Positions 1 through 10,604 of a stretch of 64,000 nt of DNA are shown piece by piece. The translations under genes and the position numbers were made by a program. This DNA comes from Candidatus Magnetominusculus dajiuhuensis (GTDB lineage: Bacteria > Nitrospirota > Thermodesulfovibrionia > Thermodesulfovibrionales > Magnetobacteriaceae): positions 62,001 to 126,000 of the forward strand of contig JADFXP010000002.1 of assembly GCA_015233465.1 (NCBI GenBank). Direction: 5' to 3'. The notes beneath the pieces were generated by a model. It searched no databases, was not told where the DNA came from, and saw nothing but the letters and a program-made list of their open reading frames with translations. Position 1 is the stretch's first letter, and every line of letters starts with the position of its first letter.

Positions 1-77
1 CTGAGGATATGGAGCTTAAAAGGAGTTCTTTTGTCAGAGAGGGCAGGATAGGTCTTTATAGTGAACGCTCTTTTTAA
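1..77 (+). CDS. 3' end of an upstream gene, product unknown (partial)
   Basis: One frame is open from the window edge to a TAA at 75-77. It gives about 24 residues ending in RIGLYSERSF, rich in Arg and Ser. The stop lies 119 bases before the next gene. Too little is present to assign a family, and the reading could be chance, because a random open frame of this length is not rare. Confidence 0.35.
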   Translation, partial: EDMELKRSSFVREGRIGLYSERSF

Positions 78-196
78 GCAGAGAAGATTTTTATATTGGA
101 TAATTTTGGTATAGATTATTTATTATAATAAAAGAAGGGTAGTTATGGGGACAGAGTCCTCAATTCTTACAAAGAGCATTAAGGTGAAAAGTAAAA

Positions 197-1579
197 ATGA
201 CAGATGAGATAAAGACAAAAGAAGAATTGATTGCAGAGGTTCAGCAGTTGAGATTTAAGGTATTTGAGATGGAGAAGCATCTTGAATACTTATCGCATTT
301 TGATACATTGACAGATTTGCCAAACAGGGCATTATTTATAGATAGAGTAGAGCAGTATGTAACGAGCGCAAGAAGGTATGGATTTATAATGGCAGTGATA
401 TTTCTTGGAGTAGACAGATTTAAGATGATAAATCAGTCTTTTGGACATGATTTAGGGGATATAGTTTTAAAAGAGATTTCAAGTCGTCTTGCAGCGTGTG
501 TGCGTGATTCTGATACGGTTGGCAGGATGTCAGGGGACGAATTTGCCCTGATACTTTCTAAGATTGCGAAGGAAGAAGACGCGGTAATAGTGGCAAATAA
601 GATAATAAGTTCAATGAGAAAGGCATTTATTGTAGATGGGCGGGAGATTTCGTTATCAGCGAGTGTTGGGATAACTTTATATCCATCAGACGGCAAGGAT
701 GCGGATACTCTGACCAGAAATGCGAGCACTGCTATGCGCAGGGTAAAGGAAACAACTGGGGATAATTATAACTTTTTTACCTCAATGATGAATGATATGG
801 TATCAAAGCGTTTAACGCTTGAGAGCAGTTTAAGGAAGGCTCTTGAGAGGGATGAGATGCATGTTTTTTATCAGCCTCAATTTGATGTAAGTTCTCAAAG
901 GGTTATAGGGATGGAGGCATTAATCCGCTGGATTCATCCAGAGCATGGAATGATTTCACCGCTTAATTTTATACCGCTTGCTGAAGAGACAGGTTTGATA
1001 GTTCCAATTGGTGAATGGGTATTAAGGACTGCATGTTCTCAGACAAAGGCATGGATAGATGAATATGGTCCAATGAGGGTTGGGGTGAATCTTTCAATGA
1101 GGCAGTTTAAGGAAAAGAATATGATTGATACTGTGAGCAGGGCTTTGATTGATTCTGGTCTTGATTCAAAGTATCTTGAACTTGAACTTACAGAAAGCAC
1201 TGCTATGCACGATGCTGATGGAACAATAGCCGTGATAAATGAGCTAAAAAACTTAGGAATAACTGTATCAATAGATGATTTTGGGACAGGTTATTCTTCG
1301 CTTAGTTATTTAAAGAATCTTCCGATAAGCACATTAAAGATAGATCAATCATTTATAAAAAGCATGACAGAAAATAAAAATGATACGGCAATTGTAAAGG
1401 CAATAATTAATATGGCACACAGTTTGACGTTAAATGTAATAGCGGAAGGGGTTGAGACTGAGCAGCACCTTAATATTTTGGGTGATTTAAAATGTGATGA
1501 GGTGCAGGGTTATTTCTTCAGTAAACCTTTGCCCGTAGCTGAGTTTGAGAAGTTGTTGAAGATGTCTAAGAAGGGGTAG
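197..1579 (+). CDS. GGDEF-EAL cyclic-di-GMP turnover protein
   Basis: This 460-residue protein has no membrane segment. A short N-terminal coiled coil (about residues 5-33) is followed by a GGDEF domain (about 35-195) and an EAL domain (about 210-455). The GGDEF signature reads SGDEF, so its first Gly is Ser, a substitution tolerated in some active cyclases. The EAL domain keeps the EAL triad in GMEALIRW, the ELTES segment, DDFGTGYSSL and EGVET, so c-di-GMP phosphodiesterase activity is likely. Whether the protein makes, breaks or only binds c-di-GMP cannot be read from sequence. There is no sensor domain, so its input probably comes through a partner. It stands alone, followed by a long gene-poor stretch. 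Confidence 0.93.
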   Translation: MTDEIKTKEELIAEVQQLRFKVFEMEKHLEYLSHFDTLTDLPNRALFIDRVEQYVTSARRYGFIMAVIFLGVDRFKMINQSFGHDLGDIVLKEISSRLAACVRDSDTVGRMSGDEFALILSKIAKEEDAVIVANKIISSMRKAFIVDGREISLSASVGITLYPSDGKDADTLTRNASTAMRRVKETTGDNYNFFTSMMNDMVSKRLTLESSLRKALERDEMHVFYQPQFDVSSQRVIGMEALIRWIHPEHGMISPLNFIPLAEETGLIVPIGEWVLRTACSQTKAWIDEYGPMRVGVNLSMRQFKEKNMIDTVSRALIDSGLDSKYLELELTESTAMHDADGTIAVINELKNLGITVSIDDFGTGYSSLSYLKNLPISTLKIDQSFIKSMTENKNDTAIVKAIINMAHSLTLNVIAEGVETEQHLNILGDLKCDEVQGYFFSKPLPVAEFEKLLKMSKKG

Positions 1580-1966
1580 GATTAAGGTGAACTTACCGAA
1601 GAAATATTAAGAGAAATTGAAAAATACTTTTGTCAAACGTTCACTTGAGATTACAGTCTTTAAAGCTGAACAACTATCTAATAGAGATAATGAAAATATA
1701 GAGAGAGAATAATTGTAAAGAGATATAATAGCTTGGATTTTTGGAAGTCTGTTAAAGCAAGTTTATATGGAGCGTTTATTTATTCTTTCATATTAGGTTT
1801 TGGTTATTTAATTTTTAATCCACCTGCTTGGTTAATATCAATCAAAAATTCAAGATAAATTAATCTCAATATTTCATGGAATAAATTATATGTTTGTTTT
1901 ATTTAAAGTTAGAATTTATTTTTGTAAAATCTCTCCTAATAATATTAAAATATAAAAAGGTCAAAG
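1580..1966. other. Gene-poor spacer with a possible decayed reading frame
   Basis: About 390 bases without a convincing gene. On the plus strand a frame runs from about 1698 to a TAA at 1856-1858. It encodes a short basic stretch and a hydrophobic one (GAFIYSFILGFGYLIF), but it has no ATG and no ribosome-binding site. It may be a remnant of a membrane protein or chance. An AT-rich leader with a weak AAAAGG ribosome-binding site precedes kdsB. Confidence 0.4.
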
Positions 1967-4413
<2,447 letters not shown>

Positions 4414-4423
4414 TTAATTTGTT

Positions 4424-4477
4424 TTGAGGGCTCTGCCCTCAAGCTCCCGCAAAGGGTCTCGACCCTTTGAACCCTTA
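4424..4477. repeat. Dispersed hairpin repeat, family 1, copy 1
   Basis: Two back-to-back hairpins: a short arm GAGGGCTCTGCCCTC, then a longer arm built from AAAGGGTCTCGACCCTTT, followed by GAACCC. It lies between pyrG and argJ. The same two-module unit recurs in at least ten other intergenic places in this window, in both orientations. Confidence 0.85.
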
Positions 4478-4493
4478 ATTTTTGGAAAAAATT

Positions 4494-5684
4494 ATGACTA
4501 ACAATTACAGTATACCTAAAGAATTTTTATTTGCTGTTATTGATGCTGCTATAAAATATGATAACAGAAATGATATTGCTATTATTTATTCAAAAAACCC
4601 CTGCGTTGCAGCAGGGGTTTTTACCAAAAATGTCGTTAAGTCGCCTTCAGTTGTTTATGATATGGAACGGATTAAGTACCCCATTGCCTACGGAATTGTT
4701 GTAAACAGCGGGAACGCCAATACATGTACAGGCCAGCAGGGTATGGATGATGTAATTACCATGTCTGAAACCGTTAAAACTGGGCTTAAAATTTCTGATG
4801 GCGAGGTATTTGTTAGTTCAACTGGGGTAATAGGCGTTCCAATGCCAATGGAGAGGATTATTCCTGCTATAAAAAGGGGCATTGATAAGATTGGTGAATA
4901 CACTCTAATGGACGCAGCAAAGGCTATCATGACCACAGATACCTTTCCAAAGATACACTCCAAGACCTTTATAATAGAGGGTAAGACGGTTACTATCTCT
5001 GGAATTACAAAAGGTTCAGGAATGATCAGTCCTAATATGGCAACTACGCTTAGTTTTATTATAACAGACGCTGAAATTGAAAAATCGGCGCTTGATAATG
5101 CGTTAAGACAATCAATAGAGCAATCGTTTAATAAGATAACGGTAGATGGCGATATGAGTACAAATGATACTGTATTGATACTGGCTAATGGGGCTTGCGG
5201 TAATACTGTTATCAAGTCAGATACGCTGGAGTACGATGTCTTTAAACAAGCCCTTGATGAGATAACTATGTCTTTATCTCAAATGATAGTTAAAGACGGC
5301 GAAGGGGCAACAAAGACAATTTGTATAGAGTTAAATGGCGCAGCCACCAAATCAGACGCAGAAAGACTTGCTCGAAAGGTAGCAGATTCCATGCTTGTCA
5401 GAACCGCAGTCTATGGAAATGATCCAAATTGGGGCAGGATAATGTGCGCATTGGGCGGAGCTGGTGTTGCATTTAGTCCTTATAAAGTGGATATTTTTAT
5501 TGGTAAAGTGCAAATAGTTGCAGATGGGCTGGGGACAAAAATGGATGCAGAAGCAAGTAAGGCTCTTGATGTAAAGGATGTGAATCTGCGGATTGATTTA
5601 AGGGAAGGGGTGTATAATGCTAAGGTATTTACATGTGATTTGACTGAGGGTTATATAAAGATAAATGCGCATTATACGACTTGA
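4494..5684 (+). CDS. argJ: Bifunctional ornithine acetyltransferase / N-acetylglutamate synthase
   Basis: Recycles the acetyl group from N-acetylornithine to glutamate in arginine synthesis. ArgJ is made as a precursor that cuts itself before a conserved Thr. The expected KGSGMISPNMATTLSF segment is present, placing the nucleophile Thr in MAT-T near residue 184. The N-terminal AAGVFTKN and C-terminal GNDPNWGRI motifs are also intact. I prefer the ATG at 4494 over a TTG at 4482, because the TTG overlaps the only purine-rich stretch that could serve as ribosome-binding site. It stands alone here, with no other arg gene in view. A terminator-like hairpin sits within its first 130 bases. Confidence 0.95.
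   Translation: MTNNYSIPKEFLFAVIDAAIKYDNRNDIAIIYSKNPCVAAGVFTKNVVKSPSVVYDMERIKYPIAYGIVVNSGNANTCTGQQGMDDVITMSETVKTGLKISDGEVFVSSTGVIGVPMPMERIIPAIKRGIDKIGEYTLMDAAKAIMTTDTFPKIHSKTFIIEGKTVTISGITKGSGMISPNMATTLSFIITDAEIEKSALDNALRQSIEQSFNKITVDGDMSTNDTVLILANGACGNTVIKSDTLEYDVFKQALDEITMSLSQMIVKDGEGATKTICIELNGAATKSDAERLARKVADSMLVRTAVYGNDPNWGRIMCALGGAGVAFSPYKVDIFIGKVQIVADGLGTKMDAEASKALDVKDVNLRIDLREGVYNAKVFTCDLTEGYIKINAHYTT
4593..4622 (+). other. Terminator-like perfect hairpin inside argJ
   Basis: A 12-bp perfect stem (AAAAACCCCTGC and its complement GCAGGGGTTTTT) closes a 6-base loop (GTTGCA). It ends in a T-run, the layout of an intrinsic terminator on either strand, yet lies about 100 bases into argJ. 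It encodes the conserved NPCVAAGVF stretch, so coding constraint alone could explain part of it. Confidence 0.55.
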
Positions 5685-5712
5685 GGGATATTTTAAAACA
5701 GGCTGACTTAAA

Positions 5713-5898
5713 ATGAAATATTTAGTTATTATTTAAGAAACAAATACAGGATTTAGGTATATTCACCAGATTTAGAAGGCTGCAGCTGCTGGGGCAAATA
5801 AGCTGGAAGTTGAAATGCTGATGAAAGAAGCTATTGGATTTCATTTGGAGGGGTTGATAGAAGAAAATTACGACATCCCTGTTCCTCATTCATCTTAA
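5713..5898 (+). pseudogene. Decayed HicB-family antitoxin
   Basis: Reading from ATG 5713 gives MKYLVII, then a stop, then ETNTGF. The conserved HicB segment YSPDLEGC appears one frame over at 5760-5783. The original frame resumes with AAAGANKLEVEMLMKEAI, then FHLEGLIEENYDIPVPHSS, and ends at 5896-5898. This is the whole HicB antitoxin layout (about 60 residues) with one in-frame stop and two compensating frameshifts, so it is dead. No hicA toxin is adjacent. The assignment rests on the YSPDLxGC and KEAIxFHLEGL motifs typical of HicB-like proteins. Confidence 0.8.
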
Positions 5899-5915
5899 TA
5901 TAAATGGAGGGTATT

Positions 5916-6380
5916 ATGAAAAGCATAAAATTATTTGTGGCATGTGTGTTGTCTCTGGTTTTGGTATTTATTATTATGTTGATAATTGGCAGCAAGGAAG
6001 CGTACGCAGTAACCCAATATGCTCAGCGCTGTGCGTCTAATCAGGACTTTGTAACATCACTCTATAATAGTATCCTCAAACGCTCACCTGACAGTGAAGG
6101 TTATCGTAATTGGGTTGATTTTCTCTCTAAGGGGGCGAATCGGGAAGATGTCATTAGTAAGTTTTTCGAATCCCAGGAGTACCAAGGTTTTGGTAGAAGT
6201 AATCGTGATTATGCCCGTGATCTGTATAACGGGATTCTCGGACGGGATCCTGACAGTGGAGGGCATGACTACTGGACGCATGCTCTTGATACAGGTATGA
6301 GCAAGGCAGAAGTGATGCGGCGCTTTTTTGAGAGCCCTGAATACAAGGGAATTATTGAGCAGTGTAACAAACTTAGATGA
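5916..6380 (+). CDS. Secreted protein with two DUF4214 repeats
   Basis: An N-terminal signal peptide (residues 1 to about 32, cleaved near AYA) precedes two DUF4214 units of about 50 residues. They share the pattern LYNSILKRSPDSEGYRNW and LYNGILGRDPDSGGHDYW, each followed by an FFESxEY segment. DUF4214 modules occur in S-layer, allergen-V5/Tpx-1-like and other exported surface proteins and have no proven activity. The ATG at 5916 has a GGAGG site 5 bases upstream. An in-frame ATG at 5904 overlaps that site and is rejected as start. The gene stands alone, next to the dead hicB. Confidence 0.8.
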   Translation: MKSIKLFVACVLSLVLVFIIMLIIGSKEAYAVTQYAQRCASNQDFVTSLYNSILKRSPDSEGYRNWVDFLSKGANREDVISKFFESQEYQGFGRSNRDYARDLYNGILGRDPDSGGHDYWTHALDTGMSKAEVMRRFFESPEYKGIIEQCNKLR

Positions 6381-6439
6381 TCAAAGGCAGGTAATCGGGG
6401 ACAGATAATAATTGCCCCTTAGTTTGCCGTTTCTAATTA

Positions 6440-6465
6440 GGGTAACCACAAGGGTTACCCCTACG
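6440..6465. repeat. Dispersed GTAGGGG/CCCCTAC repeat, family 2
   Basis: Reads GGGTAACC, ACAA, then GGGTTACCCCTACG: a small hairpin ending in CCCCTACG. Related pieces occur at 31887, 62930 and 63348. Confidence 0.7.
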
Positions 6466-6591
6466 AAATACGGTTATCACTATAATTAACTGAATTACTT
6501 CTAAGAAAGCAACTTAGTATTATTGCTGCTTTTTCAGGTTTTATTATTTAATAATAGGATTGGCTAATAGAATAAGAAGGTGTTTTTATAA

Positions 6592-6652
6592 ATGGGTTCA
6601 AAGGGACGAGTCCCATTGCGGGAGTCATCACTAAAGGGAGCCCTTAAAAGGG
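6592..6652. repeat. Dispersed hairpin repeat, family 1, inverted copy
   Basis: Begins TGGGTTCAAAGGGACGAGTC and runs to the stop codon of the CinA-like gene. It is the reverse orientation of the copy after pyrG. The second hairpin is degraded (CCCATTGCGGGAG). Confidence 0.75.
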
Positions 6653-7384
6653 TTATTCAATTATTTTGACAATTCTTCTATCTGTTAGAGATACTTTCAG
6701 GTCAATCAGCGAGGCATTAAGTTCATTTATATCAATAGATTCAAGGGTTAGCATTACGCGGTATTCTTCATTATTAATTGTTGGATAAGAGCCAATCTTT
6801 ATCTGTTTATGACGGCTTACTACTTCATTTAATATTGAGGCAAATTCTGATTCAAATTGATTTACAAATACCTTTTTTAATATAAATGGCGGACCAGAAA
6901 ATGTCTTTTTCAATACATCAAATTTCATCCGCATGTAATCTGGAACTCCGGGGAAGATATAGATATTTTTAAATTGTATCAATGGAAATGTCAGGGTCTC
7001 ATCAGTTATCAAGATTGCGCCTTCAGGGATTTCAGCCATCTTTAGCGCCTCTGGAGTGGTTCTATCGCCCATTTTTTGTGTTATGACATCTTTAAGCAGT
7101 TCATTGATTACAGGTTTAACATTAAATGCTGAGGATATGCCGGCTATAGTTACATCGTCATGTGTAGGCCCTATGCCGCCAGAGGTAAACACATAATCAA
7201 AGCGCTGTGAGAAATCTTTAACAGCTGCGCCTATTTCATCAATTATATCAGATATAATCAAGATTCGCTTAACGTCAATTCCATAATTGCGGCAGTTTTG
7301 TGTGATGTAATACGCATTACTCTCGCGTACCTTGCCTGAAAGAATCTCATCGCCAATTATTATTATCCCGCAAGTCTTTATCAT
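6653..7384 (-). CDS. CinA N-terminal / MoaB-like molybdopterin-binding domain protein
   Basis: About 243 residues of the COG1058 family. The opening is CGIIIIGDEILSGKVRESN. The key motif is VFTSGGIGPTHDDVT, the fold's substrate-binding loop shared with MoaB/MogA and CinA. The C-terminal NMN deamidase domain of full CinA is absent, so nucleotide (ADP-ribose or FAD pyrophosphatase-like) activity is only possible, not shown. The ATG at 7384 is preferred to the TTG at 7411, because it matches where the fold begins and leaves a 7-base gap to the upstream gene. It is the last gene of the prs-rplY-pth group. Confidence 0.85.
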   Translation of the reverse strand: MIKTCGIIIIGDEILSGKVRESNAYYITQNCRNYGIDVKRILIISDIIDEIGAAVKDFSQRFDYVFTSGGIGPTHDDVTIAGISSAFNVKPVINELLKDVITQKMGDRTTPEALKMAEIPEGAILITDETLTFPLIQFKNIYIFPGVPDYMRMKFDVLKKTFSGPPFILKKVFVNQFESEFASILNEVVSRHKQIKIGSYPTINNEEYRVMLTLESIDINELNASLIDLKVSLTDRRIVKIIE

Positions 7385-7391
7385 AATAGTA

Positions 7392-7973
7392 TTATAAACG
7401 TGGTTTAGCAAGAACCTCTTGAACCTTTAGGTCAAAGAATCTCTTTGATGCTGCTGACTTTACAATTAATACTGTATCAGCCCCTCTGCCTGTTCCAGCA
7501 ACTGTAATAACATCCTGACCTTCAGGAATCAATCCGCAGTCAACTGCCATCATTGCTATCTCGCAGCATACCTTCGTTCCTTCGCCAAATACCCTTAATG
7601 TCTGGGCAATCAAGGTTGTTGGATATACGCCTCCAAATTTTCCTGCAAGGGCTGTTTCAAGTGAATGTGTCAGTATTGTGCCAGTATAAACCTTTGCGCC
7701 ATTATCTTTGATTTTTTGCAAGGTATCATTTGGTATCTCAAAGACATTGGACTCTTTAAAGCCGCTAGAATGTGTAACTGCTACAAGATTTATCTTAGTA
7801 TTATCCTTCAATGCCTCAGAAAATAATAAGCCTGTATCTCCGCCAGTTGTTGCGATAACCACGTGTTTATAGTCATATTGGGCTATGGCATCTAATACTA
7901 TCTCCAGACATTTCTCTGAATTAATCTTGCCGGGTTTTTCAAAGTATTTGACTAATCTTTCCATTTTTTTCAT
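7392..7973 (-). CDS. Stand-alone pyruvate-kinase C-terminal-like domain protein
   Basis: The 193 residues match the COG1751 type: the allosteric alpha/beta domain of pyruvate kinase without the catalytic barrel. Visible marks are HVVIATTGGDTGLLFSEAL, AVTHSSGF, and a C-terminal DVITVAGTGRGADTVLIVK. The family has no established function. Its place between pth and the CinA-like gene, on the same strand with short gaps (18 and 7 bases), suggests co-transcription. Homologues often sit near housekeeping nucleotide genes, but that is recollection rather than something seen here. Confidence 0.8.
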   Translation of the reverse strand: MKKMERLVKYFEKPGKINSEKCLEIVLDAIAQYDYKHVVIATTGGDTGLLFSEALKDNTKINLVAVTHSSGFKESNVFEIPNDTLQKIKDNGAKVYTGTILTHSLETALAGKFGGVYPTTLIAQTLRVFGEGTKVCCEIAMMAVDCGLIPEGQDVITVAGTGRGADTVLIVKSAASKRFFDLKVQEVLAKPRL

Positions 7974-7991
7974 TGGGTGTCGCGCTGCGAC

Positions 7992-8540
7992 TTAATTGAA
8001 TTTATTCATAGTTATTTCTAAGCCGTTTGTTATGATTGAAATAACTGCATCTGAGGCTGTAACTATGGTTTCATCTATGATTATTTTCTCAACTTTACTG
8101 AATTTCCTAAGTACATATTCCTCCACAGGCATATTTATATCCCTTCCCACTCCTATTTTAACCCTTATAAAATCTCTGCTTCCAAGTGTGTCAATTATAG
8201 ACTGAACACCTTTATGCCCGCCTGATGATCCGCCTTGTTTTATTTTAAGCCTGCCAGTTTCAATGTCTATATCGTCTTGTATAACAATTAAATCAGTTGG
8301 CGCATTGATACTGTTTTTATAGACTTTAATTACCTGACCGCTTAGATTCATAAATGTAAGCGGTTTTATCAGCGTAATCCCAGTTTCAGCAATATTCCCA
8401 TTTCCAACATGAGATACGTTTTTTTCAGTCAACTTTACTCCAAGTCCAACTGCTAATTGGTCTATAACTAAAAATCCAACATTATGCCGAGTAAGTTGAT
8501 ACCTTGTGCCGGGATTTCCAAGACCAATGATAAATATCAA
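7992..8540 (-). CDS. pth: Peptidyl-tRNA hydrolase
   Basis: Releases tRNA from drop-off peptidyl-tRNA. The 182 residues begin MIFIIGLGNPGTRYQLTRHN, giving the family's GLGNPG and catalytic H in RHNVGF. Also present are KPLTFMNLSGQ and the DDIDIETGRLKIKQGGSSGGHKG loop region (DD...G.....GS.GGHNG-like). Length is typical. It starts 3 bases after the rplY stop, so translation is likely coupled. The rplY-pth order downstream of prs is common in several phyla. Confidence 0.97.
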   Translation of the reverse strand: MIFIIGLGNPGTRYQLTRHNVGFLVIDQLAVGLGVKLTEKNVSHVGNGNIAETGITLIKPLTFMNLSGQVIKVYKNSINAPTDLIVIQDDIDIETGRLKIKQGGSSGGHKGVQSIIDTLGSRDFIRVKIGVGRDINMPVEEYVLRKFSKVEKIIIDETIVTASDAVISIITNGLEITMNKFN

Positions 8541-8543
8541 GAG

Positions 8544-9188
8544 TTATTTTTCCTCTTTAGATTCCTTTGGTTCTTTCGCAGTAAGCACGATTGGTTCAGT
8601 GACCTCTGTAGAAGGTTCAAGAGAAACAATCTTTGCAGGAACTGTTACAGTTGCAACAAGTTCATCTGGATCTGTATGGAGTTTTATCTCAGGGTCAAGT
8701 TTAATGTCTCTGACATGAAAGGAATGTCCGATTTCAAGAGGCGTTACGTCAATGTGTATTGTTGATGGAATCTTGTCAGGCATACATTCTATATCTATTT
8801 CATCAACTCCTCTTTGTAAAATACCCCCGTCTCTCTTAACTCCAAGAGCAAGCCCAGACAATATTATCTTAATCTTGACCTTTAGGCTTTTTGTCATAGA
8901 AATCTCATAGAAATCTACGTGTAAAAGCTCTCCTTTAATAGGATCTGATTGAAATTCCTTTAACAGCGCCAGCTTTGATGAGCCGTCATTTAAGGTGAGG
9001 TTAATTAGTTTTTGTTCAGCCATTGAACTATTAACGAACTTCACAATCTCTTTTCTATTAATTTGTATAGGGGTTGAACTGCCCTGTCTATAGATTACGC
9101 AAGGGATGATACCGTTTCTTCTAAGTGTTCTTGCGCTGCCTTTTCCTTTAGTTTGACGTATTTGGCCAGTTATTGCTACTTTTTCCAT
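8544..9188 (-). CDS. rplY: 50S ribosomal protein L25, long (Ctc/TL5) form
   Basis: Binds 5S rRNA. The N-terminal L25 domain (about 1-90, with KGKGSARTLRRNGIIPCVIY) is followed by the TL5-type beta domain (about 95-185) and a Glu/Lys-rich tail ending KEPKESKEEK. At 214 residues it is the long general-stress-type form, not the short E. coli form. A clear GGAGG site precedes ATG 9188. It lies 58 bases downstream of prs and in the same direction. Confidence 0.96.
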   Translation of the reverse strand: MEKVAITGQIRQTKGKGSARTLRRNGIIPCVIYRQGSSTPIQINRKEIVKFVNSSMAEQKLINLTLNDGSSKLALLKEFQSDPIKGELLHVDFYEISMTKSLKVKIKIILSGLALGVKRDGGILQRGVDEIDIECMPDKIPSTIHIDVTPLEIGHSFHVRDIKLDPEIKLHTDPDELVATVTVPAKIVSLEPSTEVTEPIVLTAKEPKESKEEK

Positions 9189-9246
9189 TTATATCCTCCA
9201 AAATTAAATATATCAATTATATATTATTAGACAATCAAATAAATAA

Positions 9247-10203
9247 TTAATCCTGAATCTTTAAAAATAAAGATTCAACTGATGTCTCTTCATGAATTCT
9301 CTTTATTGCTTCTCCCAATAAATAAGCAATGCTGATTACCTTGATCTTTTTGCATAATTTAACCTTATCATCTAAAGGGATGGTGTTTGTTACGATTACC
9401 TCTTCTATTAATGAGTTATTAATCCTTTCAATCGCTGGGCCAGATAATACTGCATGTGTGCAGGCAGCGCTCACTGAGGTTGCTCCAAACTTCATTAATA
9501 TCTCTGCAGCTTGAACCGTTGTGCCTGCTGTATCTATCATATCATCAAGAATTAATGTTGCCTTACCCTTGACATCACCGATTAAATTCATTATCTCACA
9601 TACATTTGCTGCCTCTCTTCTTTTATCTATTATAGCTAAGGATGTATTTAGATTTCTGGCAAATGCCCTTGCGCGTTCAACGCCTCCAGCATCAGGTGAA
9701 ATCAATACAAGGTCAGAGGTAACATATTGTTTTTTCACATATTCTAAAATTGGCGGAGTTGCATATAAATGATCAACAGGAATATTAAAAAAACCTTGAA
9801 TTTGACCTGCATGTAAATCTATTGTCAATATCCTGTCAGCACCAGCTACTTCTAAAATATCAGCTACTAATTTAGAGGATATTGGAACACGAGGCTGCAC
9901 CTTTCTGTCCTGTCTGCCATATCCATAATAAGGTATAACTGCTGTAATTCTTCCTGCAGATGCCCGCTTTAATGCATCAATTATCAGGAGCAGCTCCATT
10001 ATATTTGTGTTTACTGGGGCGCATGTTGATTGAATTATAAAGGTATCTGATCCTCTAATGTTCTCATTTATCTTTATAAAGAGCTCCCCATCACTAAAAG
10101 TCATTACAGTTGTATCAGCTAGTGGAATGTCCAAATAATTCGCAACTTCATATGCGAGCCCTCGATTGGAATTTCCTGCGATTAAGCGTATTCCTTCAGG
10201 CAT
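9247..10203 (-). CDS. prs: Ribose-phosphate pyrophosphokinase (PRPP synthase)
   Basis: Makes PRPP from ribose 5-phosphate and ATP for purine, pyrimidine, His and Trp synthesis. The 318 residues from ATG 10203 show GRQDRKVQPRVPISSK (ATP and flexible loop), the DLHAGQIQGFF signature, and the PRPP loop LILDDMIDTAGT. The open frame continues upstream to 10308, but that part lies in the tRNA-Gln gene. The 10203 start has an AAGGAGAA site 8 bases before it and gives the normal length. Only 37 bases separate the tRNA 3' end from this start, so the mRNA is probably processed from a tRNA-mRNA transcript. Confidence 0.97.
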   Translation of the reverse strand: MPEGIRLIAGNSNRGLAYEVANYLDIPLADTTVMTFSDGELFIKINENIRGSDTFIIQSTCAPVNTNIMELLLIIDALKRASAGRITAVIPYYGYGRQDRKVQPRVPISSKLVADILEVAGADRILTIDLHAGQIQGFFNIPVDHLYATPPILEYVKKQYVTSDLVLISPDAGGVERARAFARNLNTSLAIIDKRREAANVCEIMNLIGDVKGKATLILDDMIDTAGTTVQAAEILMKFGATSVSAACTHAVLSGPAIERINNSLIEEVIVTNTIPLDDKVKLCKKIKVISIAYLLGEAIKRIHEETSVESLFLKIQD

Positions 10204-10240
10204 TATAATATTCTCCTTTTTGCTAAATTTATCTTTAGAA

Positions 10241-10312
10241 CTGGGGTGGGAGGATTCGAACCTCCAAATGGGAGATCCAAAGTCTCCAGACTTGCCGTTT
10301 GTCGACACCCCA
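10241..10312 (-). tRNA. tRNA-Gln (anticodon TTG)
   Basis: On the minus strand the 72 bases fold as a cloverleaf. The acceptor is TGGGGTG paired with CACCCCA plus discriminator G. The anticodon arm is CTGGA-CTTTGGA-TCTCC-like with anticodon TTG. The T arm is GGAGG-TTCGAAT-CCTCC. No CCA is encoded. It lies directly upstream of prs. Confidence 0.93.
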
Positions 10313-10327
10313 TTAATTACAGTCTAT

Positions 10328-10355
10328 TTTATATTATAGGGTTCATGGAAGTCAA
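10328..10355 (-). promoter_or_regulatory. Sigma-70-like promoter for tRNA-Gln / prs
   Basis: On the minus strand TTGACT (10355-10350), a 16-base spacer and TATAAA (10333-10328). The start point would fall about 7 bases downstream, a few bases before the tRNA. It probably drives the whole tRNA-prs-rplY-pth group. Confidence 0.65.
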
Positions 10356-10371
10356 CCTTGAAAAAGGACTA

Positions 10372-10475
10372 AAGAATGAGGGCTCTGCCCTTTTCATCTA
10401 CTGGCTCCCTTTTGGGAAGGCACCCGCGAAGGGATTTTTGAAACGTGTCTGAGACCCTCCCTTTGAACCCATTAT
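10372..10475. repeat. Dispersed hairpin repeat, family 1, extended copy
   Basis: Carries AGGGCTCTGCCCTT, a middle hairpin (CTCCCTTTTGGGAAG), CCGCGAAGGGATTTTTGAAAC, and GTCTGAGACCCTCCCTTTGAACCC. It is a longer variant than the pyrG-argJ copy. The variants at 34219 and 38858 share the GGTCTGAGACCC part. It fills most of the spacer between the tRNA-Gln promoter and the cytochrome b6 gene. Confidence 0.8.
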
Positions 10476-10604
10476 TTAAATTATACGGCTATTCCTAATA
10501 TTTACTATAAGGTTCAAGTATAAACTTTAATCCGCATGTAATTTATCTTTTCATATTTTCTTTGTGAATTCTGCGTCTCTGTGGTGAAATATCTTAGCGT
10601 TTAT

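Noticed and set aside
6084-6300. Two frames inside the DUF4214 gene on both strands
   Set aside because: They lie entirely within the gene with its clear signal peptide and repeated domain, and have no ribosome-binding sites, so they are shadow frames.
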